Shown here piece by piece: positions 8,250 through 16,008 of a stretch of 51,610 bases of DNA. The DNA is from a virus. The notes beneath the pieces were generated by a model. That model was not told the DNA's origin, searched no databases, and saw only the letters and a program-made list of their open reading frames with translations. The position numbers and the translations under genes were made by a program. Within the stretch, counting starts at the first letter, position 1. Every line of letters starts with the position of its first letter. The DNA is taken from positions 1 to 51,610 of the IMG/VR virus record IMGVR_UViG_3300021142_001969; one strand, written 5' to 3'.

Positions 8250-8689
8250 AAGTAATAAGCATTTTACAGCCATGGGCATCACTGGTAGTCCTCGGCCACA
8301 AGAAAATTGAAACCCGTTCCTGGAATACGAAGTATCGGGGTGAGCTGCTGATCCATGCGAGTGCAAGCGTAAAATCTTGGCAGGGATTATGGCATCAAGA
8401 ACCTTTTAAATCAGTATTGAATGATTATGATGTGCCTCCTTTTGGTGCAATTATCGGGAAAGTGAATCTGATTCATACAATTAAAACTGAATATTGTATT
8501 GCTGGTAGTGAATTTGGTAATCATGAAGATGCAGATCCAAAAATTTGGGAAATGACAGATCAGGAACTTGCATTCGGTGACTATTCCCCTAATCGCTATG
8601 CCTGGTTGTTCTCAAATTCTGTTTCATTAGATAAGCCAATTCCCGCAAAAGGACAGTTGGGAATTTGGAATTGGGAGGGGGAAAAATAA
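8246..8689 (+). CDS. ASCH/PUA-like domain protein
   Basis: The 147-residue protein opens with KVISILQPWASLVVLGHKKIETRSW, the signature of ASCH domains (the QPWA and KxIExRSW elements), and keeps the later G-x-I-x-G-x-V strand and FGDYSPNRYAWLF. ASCH domains share the PUA fold, bind RNA, and in some cases hydrolyse acetylated cytidine. It is a compact stand-alone domain without fusion. Common in phage accessory regions; a role in RNA or nucleoside handling is inferred. Confidence 0.8.
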   Translation: MKVISILQPWASLVVLGHKKIETRSWNTKYRGELLIHASASVKSWQGLWHQEPFKSVLNDYDVPPFGAIIGKVNLIHTIKTEYCIAGSEFGNHEDADPKIWEMTDQELAFGDYSPNRYAWLFSNSVSLDKPIPAKGQLGIWNWEGEK

Positions 8690-8704
8690 AATAAAAAATA
8701 TTTT

Positions 8705-8743
8705 GTTCCAAATTTGGAACTTCGGAAAGAAGTTGTATATTTG
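8705..8743 (+). promoter_or_regulatory. Promoter with 16-bp perfect palindromic operator
   Basis: GTTCCAAATTTGGAAC (8705-8720) is a perfect palindrome. It contains TTTG (8713-8716), which lies 19 bases before TATATTTG (8736-8743), an ideal Bacteroidota -33/-7 pair. A repressor bound here would cover the -33 box. The predicted transcript start, near 8749, serves the gene at 8798. An apparent longer reading frame from a TTG at 8714 is therefore excluded. Confidence 0.7.
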
Positions 8744-8797
8744 CAGTATCAAATAACAAAACACAACCTCAAGTGTATAACATGGAGACCGAAAGTT

Positions 8798-9691
8798 ATG
8801 GAAAATATTTTAATTGAAACTTTAGCAGAAAAATTAGGTGGTAAACTTTGGATCAAAGAAGATAAGAAAAGAATCTATCTTGATTGCGGCTACAACACTA
8901 AGAAAATGAGTACTAAGACTTATGTGTATCAACGTGAAGACGGCACATTTGGAGTTAGTTGTTACATCGATTGTCCTTCTCAACCTTATGCCTGGATTCA
9001 ATCTCAGCAAGCAGAAGTAATTGAAGGTGTAGAAAGAAGAATCGAAGATGTATTAGCAGATACAGTCTATTTAATTACAGACGATTCGACTGGTAAGGTT
9101 ATTAATGATAATGGCAATCCATGTGAATTAAATGACCTATATGATAGTGCTTATTTTTTAAGTAAATCCGCTGCTGAAAAGTACATATCGAAGGAATTAG
9201 GTAAAGGATATTCTATTAAGGAAATGAATAGAGAAGAGTTCAATACAGAAGTTGACAGACTTAATGAAATTGAAAGAAATTTACCACTTAGCGTTAAGAT
9301 TGAAAGAGGAGATTCTATTTCATTTCACAAAGGAAATTTTGAAGAAGTAAAGCTTAAATTAGAAGCTGATGGTATAATGGATTTGCTTACTGTGAATCTT
9401 TATAATGACTGGTCTGGTTCATTTAAAAAGAAAGGTGAAAATGATAGGTTAGCTATTGACGTAATTAATGATAAAATCAGTAAGGATAAAATCATCAAAG
9501 AAGAGGCTCTTATTATAAAGAGTGCCGGCAAAACATCCGTTGACTTAAAAAATGGTAATAGAGTTTCTCATAAGGTGTTTGGAGAAGGTACTATTATTTC
9601 AGATGATAATAAAATCATTGAAATAAAGTTTGATTCTATAGATGAAGTAAAGAAATTGATTAAGGCTTACGCTAAACTTGAAAAACTTTAA
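8798..9691 (+). CDS. Unknown protein with UvrD/PcrA-type Tudor-like C-terminus
   Basis: The 297-residue protein starts at the ATG (8798) downstream of a clear promoter. Most of it is unrecognised alpha/beta sequence. The last 45 residues (GNRVSHKVFGEGTIIS, then IKFDSIDEVKKLIKAYAKLEKL) match the small Tudor-like C-terminal domain of PcrA/UvrD helicases, which docks on RNA polymerase and other partners. Having this docking domain without a helicase is notable: it could tie the phage protein to the transcription machinery. It has its own operator-controlled promoter. Confidence 0.6.
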   Translation: MENILIETLAEKLGGKLWIKEDKKRIYLDCGYNTKKMSTKTYVYQREDGTFGVSCYIDCPSQPYAWIQSQQAEVIEGVERRIEDVLADTVYLITDDSTGKVINDNGNPCELNDLYDSAYFLSKSAAEKYISKELGKGYSIKEMNREEFNTEVDRLNEIERNLPLSVKIERGDSISFHKGNFEEVKLKLEADGIMDLLTVNLYNDWSGSFKKKGENDRLAIDVINDKISKDKIIKEEALIIKSAGKTSVDLKNGNRVSHKVFGEGTIISDDNKIIEIKFDSIDEVKKLIKAYAKLEKL

Positions 9692-9694
9692 GCA

Positions 9695-9991
9695 ATGCCA
9701 ATTAAATCACTTATGCTTCGATTTGATAAATTTCTTCATGCTACTGAAAAAGCCTACCTGATAAGAGTAGGCTCAACAGAGCATTGGATACCAAAGAAAC
9801 TTTGTCGTAATTTTATTACAAACAAAAAATTAGGAGGGAATGTATCAATTCCAGCTTTCTTATATGAAAGAATAACAGGTGAGAGTATTGAAGATGCGCC
9901 TATATCTGATGCCGACTTTATAGTAGAAAAACATATACCTGAGCGTAAAGAACCTATTAAAATCGAAGCCGATGCAACCCTTATTAAGTAA
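9695..9991 (+). CDS. Small conserved phage protein, 98 aa
   Basis: It has the pattern EKAYLIRVGSTEHWIPKKLCRN, found in small phage proteins of unknown role encoded near helicases, and a Lys/Glu-rich C-terminus. It overlaps the second SNF2 gene by 20 bases, so the two are probably translated together and may act together. Confidence 0.55.
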   Translation: MPIKSLMLRFDKFLHATEKAYLIRVGSTEHWIPKKLCRNFITNKKLGGNVSIPAFLYERITGESIEDAPISDADFIVEKHIPERKEPIKIEADATLIK

Positions 9992-11186
9992 TCAGTTGTC
10001 AAAAATTGACAAGTTTAAAAACTTGAAGGTAGGTGCTGATTTCGGAGAGCCTGGCACCGGTAAGACCAGAAGCACAATGGAATTGGTAAAGGCTACAGAA
10101 TCTACACTATGCGTTTGGATTGCTCCTTACAGAACCATTCACCCACCCGAAGGTATGAATGGCATTCAACAGGAGGTTGGAAAGTGGGGAGGTTTAGGTA
10201 TTGAAACGATATTTATTGCTCCTGAAACGATCAGTATGAGCGATAGGCAGTACCTACAGTTATTTAATAAAATTCGTACAGCATTGTGTACATTCATAGT
10301 GGTAGACGAAAGCCTGAAAATTAAGAATAGCGAAGCCAAAAGAACCAACAGGATTATTGATTTAGGAAAGATGGCAGAATACAAGTTCATCCTGAATGGG
10401 ACTGCTCTGAGTAAGTCATTACTGGATATTTGGGCACAAATGCAGTTTCTATCTCCTCTTATACTTAGGATGTCACAGGCTGAATATAAGAATACTATTT
10501 GTGAATATACTACGGTAAAGAAGAGAATCGGTTACAAATGGTATTCAAAGGAGTTTATAACAGGATACCATAATGTGGATTACCTTTTCTCTATCATCGA
10601 GCCTTATGTGTTTGATTGCAAACTGGATATTGAAGCGAAGAAGCAGTACTTTGATTATAGTTACATTCTGAGCGAAGAACATAAAGAAGAGTATCGGCGA
10701 TTGAAAGAGAAGTATTTGGATGATGAAACTTTGCAGTGGAAGAATAATAACATATTTTTGGAGTTAACGCAGAAAATGCAACATTTGTATTGCTGTACTG
10801 AGGATAAGTTCGCTGTTGTAGATGAGATTTTAAAGAATTGTGACAGGAAGAAAGTTCTCATATATCGGAAGTTTATCGAAAGCGATATTGAACTGAAGAA
10901 GCGTTACCCTGATATTCCTATAATGAGTATTCAGAGCCATAGTTATAGTTTGAACTTGCAGGAGTACGATACGATTATAGAATGGGATAAGACCTGGGAC
11001 TATGCCTTGGTTGACCAGCGGGAGCATAGAATTTACAGGACTGGTCAGGAGCATACCTGTAAGTTCTATAAGTTGACAGGTAGTGCAAATCTGGAAGGAT
11101 TAATGAATACTAACAATGAAACTAAAGGTAAATTATTACAATATTTTAAAGAAAAGGGTTATAAAGAAATAATGAAAAAGTTATGA
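9972..11186 (+). CDS. SNF2/DEAD-like helicase (second copy, divergent)
   Basis: This 404-residue ATPase has Walker A GEPGTGKT (25-32), a VDES motif II (111-114) in place of DEAH, LNGTA (141-145), and motif VI QREHRIYRTGQ near 346-356. It is shorter than the first SNF2 protein (573 aa), lacks that protein's N-terminal domain, and differs throughout, so it is not a recent duplicate. It overlaps the ParB-like gene at 11183 by four bases (ATGA). Function is probably DNA translocation in replication or protection; the partner is unknown. Confidence 0.75.
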   Translation: MQPLLSNQLSKIDKFKNLKVGADFGEPGTGKTRSTMELVKATESTLCVWIAPYRTIHPPEGMNGIQQEVGKWGGLGIETIFIAPETISMSDRQYLQLFNKIRTALCTFIVVDESLKIKNSEAKRTNRIIDLGKMAEYKFILNGTALSKSLLDIWAQMQFLSPLILRMSQAEYKNTICEYTTVKKRIGYKWYSKEFITGYHNVDYLFSIIEPYVFDCKLDIEAKKQYFDYSYILSEEHKEEYRRLKEKYLDDETLQWKNNNIFLELTQKMQHLYCCTEDKFAVVDEILKNCDRKKVLIYRKFIESDIELKKRYPDIPIMSIQSHSYSLNLQEYDTIIEWDKTWDYALVDQREHRIYRTGQEHTCKFYKLTGSANLEGLMNTNNETKGKLLQYFKEKGYKEIMKKL

Positions 11187-11734
11187 GTACAAAATTTAAA
11201 AGTCCGGTTTATAATGTCATTGCCGTACCAATTGACAAAATAGAAGCAAATGATTACAATCCTAATCATGTGGCTAAAAGAGAAATGGATTTGCTGTATC
11301 AGAGTATTAAATGTGATGGCTACACAATGCCTATTGTCTGCTTCTATGATAAGGACAGAGATAAGTATGTGATTGTTGACGGCTTCCATCGCTACACCAT
11401 TATGCTTAAATACAAGAATATTTATGAGCGTGAAAATGGTATGCTTCCTGTTTCTGTTATTGAGAAGGATATTAGCGATCGTATGGCATCTACTATTCGA
11501 CACAATCGTGCAAGAGGTAAACATGAGGTTGAGTTACAGGCATCTTTAGTAGGAATGCTAAAAGCCGGATGGGATGAAATTAAAATCATGAAAGAACTCG
11601 GCATGACACTTGAAGAAGTTCAAAGGCTTATTGGATTGAAAGGAATCGCTTCCGAAATTGCTGGTGTTCCTTATTCAATTGAACGACAAATTATTGAAGC
11701 TGGAGAAGATATTCCTGATGAAGATTTCAATTAA
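11183..11734 (+). CDS. IbrB-like ParB/sulfiredoxin-fold protein
   Basis: The 183-residue protein has a ParB N-terminal fold with DYNPN (24-28), DGFHRY (66-71) and RHNRARGKHE (106-115). The DGFHR form replaces the GERR of CTP-binding ParB clamps and is typical of IbrB-type proteins. A short HTH-like helical tail follows. It lies directly before a PAPS-reductase-like gene, the IbrB-IbrA arrangement known from enterobacterial prophages and mobile elements. The real biochemical task of such pairs is not settled; regulation and DNA modification are both discussed. Confidence 0.7.
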   Translation: MSTKFKSPVYNVIAVPIDKIEANDYNPNHVAKREMDLLYQSIKCDGYTMPIVCFYDKDRDKYVIVDGFHRYTIMLKYKNIYERENGMLPVSVIEKDISDRMASTIRHNRARGKHEVELQASLVGMLKAGWDEIKIMKELGMTLEEVQRLIGLKGIASEIAGVPYSIERQIIEAGEDIPDEDFN

Positions 11735-11740
11735 TTAACT

Positions 11741-12880
11741 ATGGCAAGAACAGTAGTAAGAGGTGTAATTGATGTTTTAGAGGCTGCAAAAAAACGAATC
11801 AATTTCATTTTTGATAATTACGATAATATTTCTCTGTCTTTTTCCGGAGGTAAGGACAGCACTGCTCTTTTCCATTTGATTAATACTGAAGCAATCAAAA
11901 GAGATAGAAAGTTCATGCTTTACTTTCAGGATCAGGAAGCAGAATATCAAGGAACTATCGATTTTGTTGAATGGGCAATGTCGCAGCCAAATGTTATTCC
12001 ATTATGGTATCAAGTCCCAATATTTATGACAAATGCCGCCAGTCAGCAACAATTATTCTTATGGGCATGGGGTGAAGGTGAAGAATGGGTAAGGGAAAAA
12101 CACCCGATTGCAATTCATAAGTTGGATAAAAAATATCCTAAGCGTTTCCATAAGTTCAATTTGTGGGTAGGTCAAAACCTTAAGCAGTTACAGGGTAAGA
12201 GTATTTCTATTATCGGATTGCGAGCCGAAGAAAGTCCGGATAGAAGATTTGTAATGTTTGGTGAAAACAGTGAATTATTTTGGATAAGGAGAAAAAACAT
12301 AGCAGACAAACCTCATAGAGCCTACCCTATTATTGACTGGTCTTATACTGATGTCTGGAAGTATTTAATTGAAAACAATCTCAAATACAATCGGGTTTAT
12401 GATAAAATGTATATGCTTGGTGGAAATTTGAGATATTTCCGAGTATCGAATTTGGTGCATGAAAAAGCTTTCCGGTGTCTTACCGACCTTCAGGAGCTTG
12501 AACCGGAAACATACGATAAATTAGAAAGGAGATTGAAAGGTGTGCATACTGCCGCTATTTATGGTAAAGAGGATTTAATGTATTCTATTAAGTCTTTGCC
12601 AGATAATTTTAATACTTGGAAAGAGTATAAGGACTTTCTTTTAAACTCAATTCATCCCGACTTAAAGCGAATATTTGAATATCAATGGAGTAGATTTGCA
12701 GATACTGACGATGTGGGAGCGAATAAATATATGGTGAAAAGGATATTACTTTGCGACTGGGAAGGGAGTATTACCTGGAATAGAGATTATGATTTTAACT
12801 ATACTAAAGACCAGATTCTACATAAGAATAAACTGAAAAGAGAGGATGAGATTATAAAAAAATGGACTCAATTATTATAA
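11741..12880 (+). CDS. IbrA-like phosphoadenosine phosphosulfate reductase family protein (DUF3440)
   Basis: The 379-residue protein has the PP-loop SGGKDS (35-40) of the PAPS reductase/ATP pyrophosphatase superfamily, an internal GLRAEESPDRR element, WSYTDVWKYL, and the C-terminal DUF3440 region. Family members activate a substrate as an adenylate. The IbrA branch is found paired with IbrB-like ParB proteins, and here the partner ends six bases upstream. The canonical CGLH tail of true sulfate-assimilating reductases is not seen, so classical sulfate reduction is unlikely. A nucleic-acid modification or signalling role is an inference. Confidence 0.75.
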   Translation: MARTVVRGVIDVLEAAKKRINFIFDNYDNISLSFSGGKDSTALFHLINTEAIKRDRKFMLYFQDQEAEYQGTIDFVEWAMSQPNVIPLWYQVPIFMTNAASQQQLFLWAWGEGEEWVREKHPIAIHKLDKKYPKRFHKFNLWVGQNLKQLQGKSISIIGLRAEESPDRRFVMFGENSELFWIRRKNIADKPHRAYPIIDWSYTDVWKYLIENNLKYNRVYDKMYMLGGNLRYFRVSNLVHEKAFRCLTDLQELEPETYDKLERRLKGVHTAAIYGKEDLMYSIKSLPDNFNTWKEYKDFLLNSIHPDLKRIFEYQWSRFADTDDVGANKYMVKRILLCDWEGSITWNRDYDFNYTKDQILHKNKLKREDEIIKKWTQLL

Positions 12881-12889
12881 AATAAAAGT

Positions 12890-13219
12890 ATGGACAAATT
12901 TGTATTAGCAGAAAACCCAATGCGAGAAGGAGCAGATTTATTTATCTGCCATCTTTTAAACCCAATTGCAATATTTCAGGCACACGAAGGACATATTCAG
13001 TTTAAAGATAAGATATGCAATCACTTTGAATTCGTAAATAGTGATGGAGTATTAGAGCTTTGGACGCTTTCAACTCACCATTTCTTTACCACTAATTTTA
13101 TAGAAGAACCTGAAAAACAGATACCTAAAGTAATGGATAAAGCATGGAGATGGTATAGATCTTACTTAGAATGGGAGGATAAAAACATAGATTTAGACGA
13201 TTATGCAGCAGAAAATTAA
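12890..13219 (+). CDS. Hypothetical protein, 109 aa
   Basis: Not recognised. The sequence is rich in aromatic and His residues (ICHLLNPIAIFQAHEGH, STHHFFTTNF) and ends in an acidic tail. It follows the IbrA-like gene by nine bases and overlaps the next HTH gene by 17, so it may be a third member of the IbrBA unit. Confidence 0.5.
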   Translation: MDKFVLAENPMREGADLFICHLLNPIAIFQAHEGHIQFKDKICNHFEFVNSDGVLELWTLSTHHFFTTNFIEEPEKQIPKVMDKAWRWYRSYLEWEDKNIDLDDYAAEN

Positions 13220-13391
13220 CGATGAACAACTACGGGAATGGTTTTCTGAACGCCCAGCGCTAAGATTAACAAAGTTAGAAGAAGAAGCTAATATGCCTGC
13301 AAGAACCCTACAAAGATTTATTGATGGTAGAAGTATGCCCGATAAACACTACACTTCACTAATATTAATACTCAAAAAATACGGTTTATAA
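13203..13391 (+). CDS. Small HTH DNA-binding protein, 62 aa
   Basis: It contains a likely helix-turn-helix (LTKLEEEANMPARTLQRFIDG, about 23-43) followed by a short C-terminal helix. Size and layout fit a phage regulator. It is the last gene before two terminators and the late region, so it is one candidate for the protein that binds the 19-bp late palindromes; that link is only positional. Confidence 0.6.
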   Translation: MQQKINDEQLREWFSERPALRLTKLEEEANMPARTLQRFIDGRSMPDKHYTSLILILKKYGL

Positions 13392-13427
13392 ACATATAGA
13401 GTTTTTATAATATGTTCTTGTTTTTTT
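13391..13427 (+). terminator. Terminator 1 at end of early operon
   Basis: AACATAT and ATATGTT (13391-13397, 13410-13416) form a stem, followed by a run of seven T after CTTG. It starts at the stop codon of the early HTH gene and is backed up by a second terminator. Confidence 0.55.
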
Positions 13428-13436
13428 ATTACACTT

Positions 13437-13465
13437 AACCCTTTGTTGTATTGCAGAGGGTTTTT
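13437..13465 (+). terminator. Terminator 2 at end of early operon
   Basis: AACCCTTTG pairs with CAGAGGGTT (one T-G pair) around an eight-base loop and is followed by TTTT. The tandem pair insulates the early operon from the late region. Confidence 0.75.
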
Positions 13466-13512
13466 AGTTCAAACGGATTCAGTATTTATTTACGTATGTG
13501 CGTAGTAATACG

Positions 13513-13520
13513 TATATTTG
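13513..13520 (+). promoter_or_regulatory. Promoter -7 box for the 77-aa gene
   Basis: TATATTTG fits the Bacteroidota -7 consensus and lies 24 bases before the ATG at 13545. Two TACGTA palindromes lie just upstream (about 13490-13514, 12 bases between them) and look like a two-site operator different from the late palindrome. Confidence 0.55.
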
Positions 13521-13544
13521 AACACTAAGTTATTTTCGATTTAA

Positions 13545-13778
13545 ATGGATTTATCCAACTTCACTATATCAGAATTAGAAGGTACTTTCAACAAAGACAA
13601 GGTTGATTCTATTACTATAAACATTACCAAAGATGCATATAGTAAAACTGGTATGAGTTGTGCTGCTTCTATAAGATTTGCCAATGGCAATACGTCAGGC
13701 AGACATGCTATTGGTTCTTATGATAACCCAACAAAGTTGATAGAAGAATTGAAACAATTTATTTCCGCACTAAAGTAG
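13545..13778 (+). CDS. Hypothetical protein, 77 aa, with its own promoter
   Basis: Not recognised. The small alpha/beta protein (SITINITKDAYSKTGMSCAASIRFANGN in two parts) has no clear HTH. It stands alone between the early terminators and the first late promoter. This isolated, separately controlled position is typical of a regulator of late transcription, but nothing in the sequence proves that. Confidence 0.5.
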   Translation: MDLSNFTISELEGTFNKDKVDSITINITKDAYSKTGMSCAASIRFANGNTSGRHAIGSYDNPTKLIEELKQFISALK

Positions 13779-13798
13779 TAGTTAATTTATTTTTTAGA

Positions 13799-13825
13799 TT
13801 GAAATACATATTGTATGTATTTTTG
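13799..13825 (+). promoter_or_regulatory. Late promoter 1 with 19-bp palindrome
   Basis: AATACATA-TTG-TATGTATT (13803-13821) is a perfect 8+8 palindrome. Its right arm runs into TATTTTTG (13818-13825), a perfect TAnnTTTG box; a TTG at 13799-13801 may act as a -33 element. It drives the methyltransferase and terminase genes. Three related copies occur at 17280, 17370 and 35308. Confidence 0.75.
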
Positions 13826-13846
13826 TTTAATAAATATATTATCTGA

Positions 13847-15307
13847 ATGTCAAAACAAATAGGAATAAGAATTATTAAGACCGAGCCAATTAATTGGCGT
13901 GAATTGCAATTTATTCAGCAGGATGATTTTAAAGAAATACCAGAAGAAGCACGTCATAAACTCAAAGCTTCATTAGTCGGGAATAACTTCATACAGCCTT
14001 TTTACGTGTGGCAGTCTGATGATGGCATTACTTATTGTCTAGATGGAAAGCATCGAACCATGTTTCTGGAAGAGCTGATAAATGAGGGTTATGATGTACC
14101 TTATGAGTTACCAGCAACATTTGTAAGTTGTACTGATAAAAAAGAAGCAGCTCGTTTAGTTCTGGTTTTTAGTTCTGCATATGCGAAAATAACACAGACA
14201 GGACTTAGATCATTTATTGAATTAAATGATCTAAATTGGTCTGAAATAAAGGGAGAGATTGATTTACCTGAGTTTAGTGTTGAGAGGTTTGAACAGAAGT
14301 TTGATTTCTTTGGTGTACAGGATTCATCAAATGACGAGGATCCTGAATTTGGAAAAGAAGATATTGAGATTGTAGTTAAGCCTGGAGATGTGTTTCAGTT
14401 AGGCAGTCATCGTTTATTCTGTGGAAGTTTTAAGGATGATGAAGGAGTGGAAGAGCTGATGGAGAACCAGAAGGCAAGAATTGTTTTTTGTGATCCACCT
14501 TATAATCTGCCAGCTAATTTCTTTACCAATAAGGATGAGAAGAAGCATAAGGACTTTGCGGAAGGTGCCGGTGAAATGACTGATCAGGAGTTTTCCGAGT
14601 TTCTTGCATTGATAATGACCAAATCAAAAGAGAACACAGTTCCTGGAGCAATCCACTATATATGCATGGATTTTCGCCATTGCTGGCACATGACAGATGC
14701 TGCCCGGGTTGTTTATGGTAATCCTGAACCAAAGCAAGTATGTGTCTGGAATAAGGACATGATGGCGAATGGTAGTTTCTACCGGGCCAAGCAAGAACTT
14801 GTATTCGTTTTCCAGAATGATAATGCAATGCATTTGTGGAATAATGATTTGTTAGATGAAGGTGGTTTTTATAAAAATGAGAATGAGTTAGTTTTTATCT
14901 TTAAGAACAGTGATGGAGCAAAGCACTTATCACACCTTGAATTAAAAAACAGGATTCGTTCTAATGTCTGGAATTATCCTTCTGCTATTTCTACTGCTAA
15001 TCCTGACCGTTACGAGCTTAAAAACCATCCTACACCTAAGCCAGTGGTAATGGTAGCTGATGCCATCCTGGATACAACGAATGAAGGAGATATTGTAATT
15101 GATTGGTTTTTGGGTTCTGGTACCACATTGATAGCTGCAGAAAAAACAAACCGTATTTGTCATGCAACTGAGATTGACCCCGGATATGTTCAACATATCA
15201 TTTGCCGGTATTACAGATATTGTGAGAAAACTGGAAGAGAGTTTAATTTTAAACATGTTAATGGTTCATTATCAATAAATCAAATTTTACAAACAGAAAC
15301 TGTATAG
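13847..15307 (+). CDS. ParB-domain/DNA methyltransferase fusion
   Basis: The 486-residue protein joins an N-terminal ParB-like domain (about 1-115, with CLDGKHRTMFLEEL) to an N6-adenine/N4-cytosine methyltransferase: motif IV CDPPYNL near 215 comes before motif I DWFLGSGTT near 418, the beta-type order. The region between holds a tandem duplication: GSFYRAKQELVFVFQN (near 309) and GGFYKNENELVFIFKN (near 339), spaced 30 residues apart. Such fusions are common just upstream of phage terminases. Likely function: methylating phage DNA against host restriction or marking packaging sites. It is first in the late operon, under late promoter 1. Confidence 0.85.
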   Translation: MSKQIGIRIIKTEPINWRELQFIQQDDFKEIPEEARHKLKASLVGNNFIQPFYVWQSDDGITYCLDGKHRTMFLEELINEGYDVPYELPATFVSCTDKKEAARLVLVFSSAYAKITQTGLRSFIELNDLNWSEIKGEIDLPEFSVERFEQKFDFFGVQDSSNDEDPEFGKEDIEIVVKPGDVFQLGSHRLFCGSFKDDEGVEELMENQKARIVFCDPPYNLPANFFTNKDEKKHKDFAEGAGEMTDQEFSEFLALIMTKSKENTVPGAIHYICMDFRHCWHMTDAARVVYGNPEPKQVCVWNKDMMANGSFYRAKQELVFVFQNDNAMHLWNNDLLDEGGFYKNENELVFIFKNSDGAKHLSHLELKNRIRSNVWNYPSAISTANPDRYELKNHPTPKPVVMVADAILDTTNEGDIVIDWFLGSGTTLIAAEKTNRICHATEIDPGYVQHIICRYYRYCEKTGREFNFKHVNGSLSINQILQTETV

Positions 15308-15311
15308 TAAT

Positions 15312-15332
15312 TTCGCTAAAAACATTAGCGAA
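15312..15332 (+). promoter_or_regulatory. Hairpin reaching into a start codon
   Basis: TTCGCTAA (15312-15319) pairs perfectly with TTAGCGAA (15325-15332) around AAACA. The last stem base is the A of the ATG at 15332, so the hairpin could limit ribosome access to the first gene of the terminase set. Confidence 0.5.
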
Positions 15333-15565
15333 TGAGTACGGAAGAAAAATTAAGAATTATGGTAGAGGTTAAACAAAGTATTATTGATTATCTACAGGAA
15401 GAAATAAAGATTAATGCTGATGCTCTTAAATCGTATGAAGAAAGGGATAACCCTATTCAGAATAGCGATACTGAGATTAAACGTATCAGAGAAATTGAAG
15501 CTGTTAAGTTACGGGATAGAATTCATGAACTTACCAGACATATTGCTGTAATTAAACGCATGTAA
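15332..15565 (+). CDS. Hypothetical coiled-coil protein, 77 aa
   Basis: Not recognised. Nearly all helical with heptad-like spacing, highly charged. It lies between the methyltransferase and the small terminase subunit and shares one base with the latter (TAATG), so it is probably coupled to packaging genes. A hairpin covers its start codon. Confidence 0.55.
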   Translation: MSTEEKLRIMVEVKQSIIDYLQEEIKINADALKSYEERDNPIQNSDTEIKRIREIEAVKLRDRIHELTRHIAVIKRM

Positions 15566-16008
15566 TGCGAGAAAAAAAAGATATAGCGGATAAATTAAAA
15601 AAGGACACCAGAGTAAGATCTGTTATGGAATGGTATCTGCAGGGATACATGACAAAGGATATTATTACTCAGTGTTTCGCTAAATGGGAGATTGGCGAGA
15701 GGATGGCTTATAAGTATATTAAAGAATGTAAAGCCATTCTTGCTGCTGCCAGAAAAGGTGAGGTATCAGAAAGAATAGATTTCTATATGGCTGCTAAAAT
15801 GAAGCTATACAATGAGATGAAAGATAAGGTTACTCCAAAAGGTGCAGCAGTAGCAAATGATATTCTGGATAGCATGGCAACTTTGGAGGGAATAGTTACA
15901 AATAAAATTGATATTACAAGTGATAAAAAGCCGTTAGCCTCTCCACAAATAATAGTTAATCAATTTACTATTGACTCCACTCTTGATATAAAAGAAAATG
16001 AAGAATAA
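15565..16008 (+). CDS. Terminase small subunit (probable)
   Basis: The 147-residue protein has an N-terminal HTH-like region (SVMEWYLQGYMTKDIITQCFAKWEIGERMAYKYIKE in parts) and a helical middle suited to ring formation. It lies directly before the large terminase and overlaps it by 11 bases. Small terminase subunits recognise the pac or cos site and load the motor. The call rests mainly on the HTH, the size and the position. Confidence 0.7.
   Translation: MREKKDIADKLKKDTRVRSVMEWYLQGYMTKDIITQCFAKWEIGERMAYKYIKECKAILAAARKGEVSERIDFYMAAKMKLYNEMKDKVTPKGAAVANDILDSMATLEGIVTNKIDITSDKKPLASPQIIVNQFTIDSTLDIKENEE

Noticed and set aside
14523-14833. Minus-strand frames of 69-101 codons inside the methyltransferase gene
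   Set aside because: They oppose conserved methyltransferase motifs and have no promoter; shadows.
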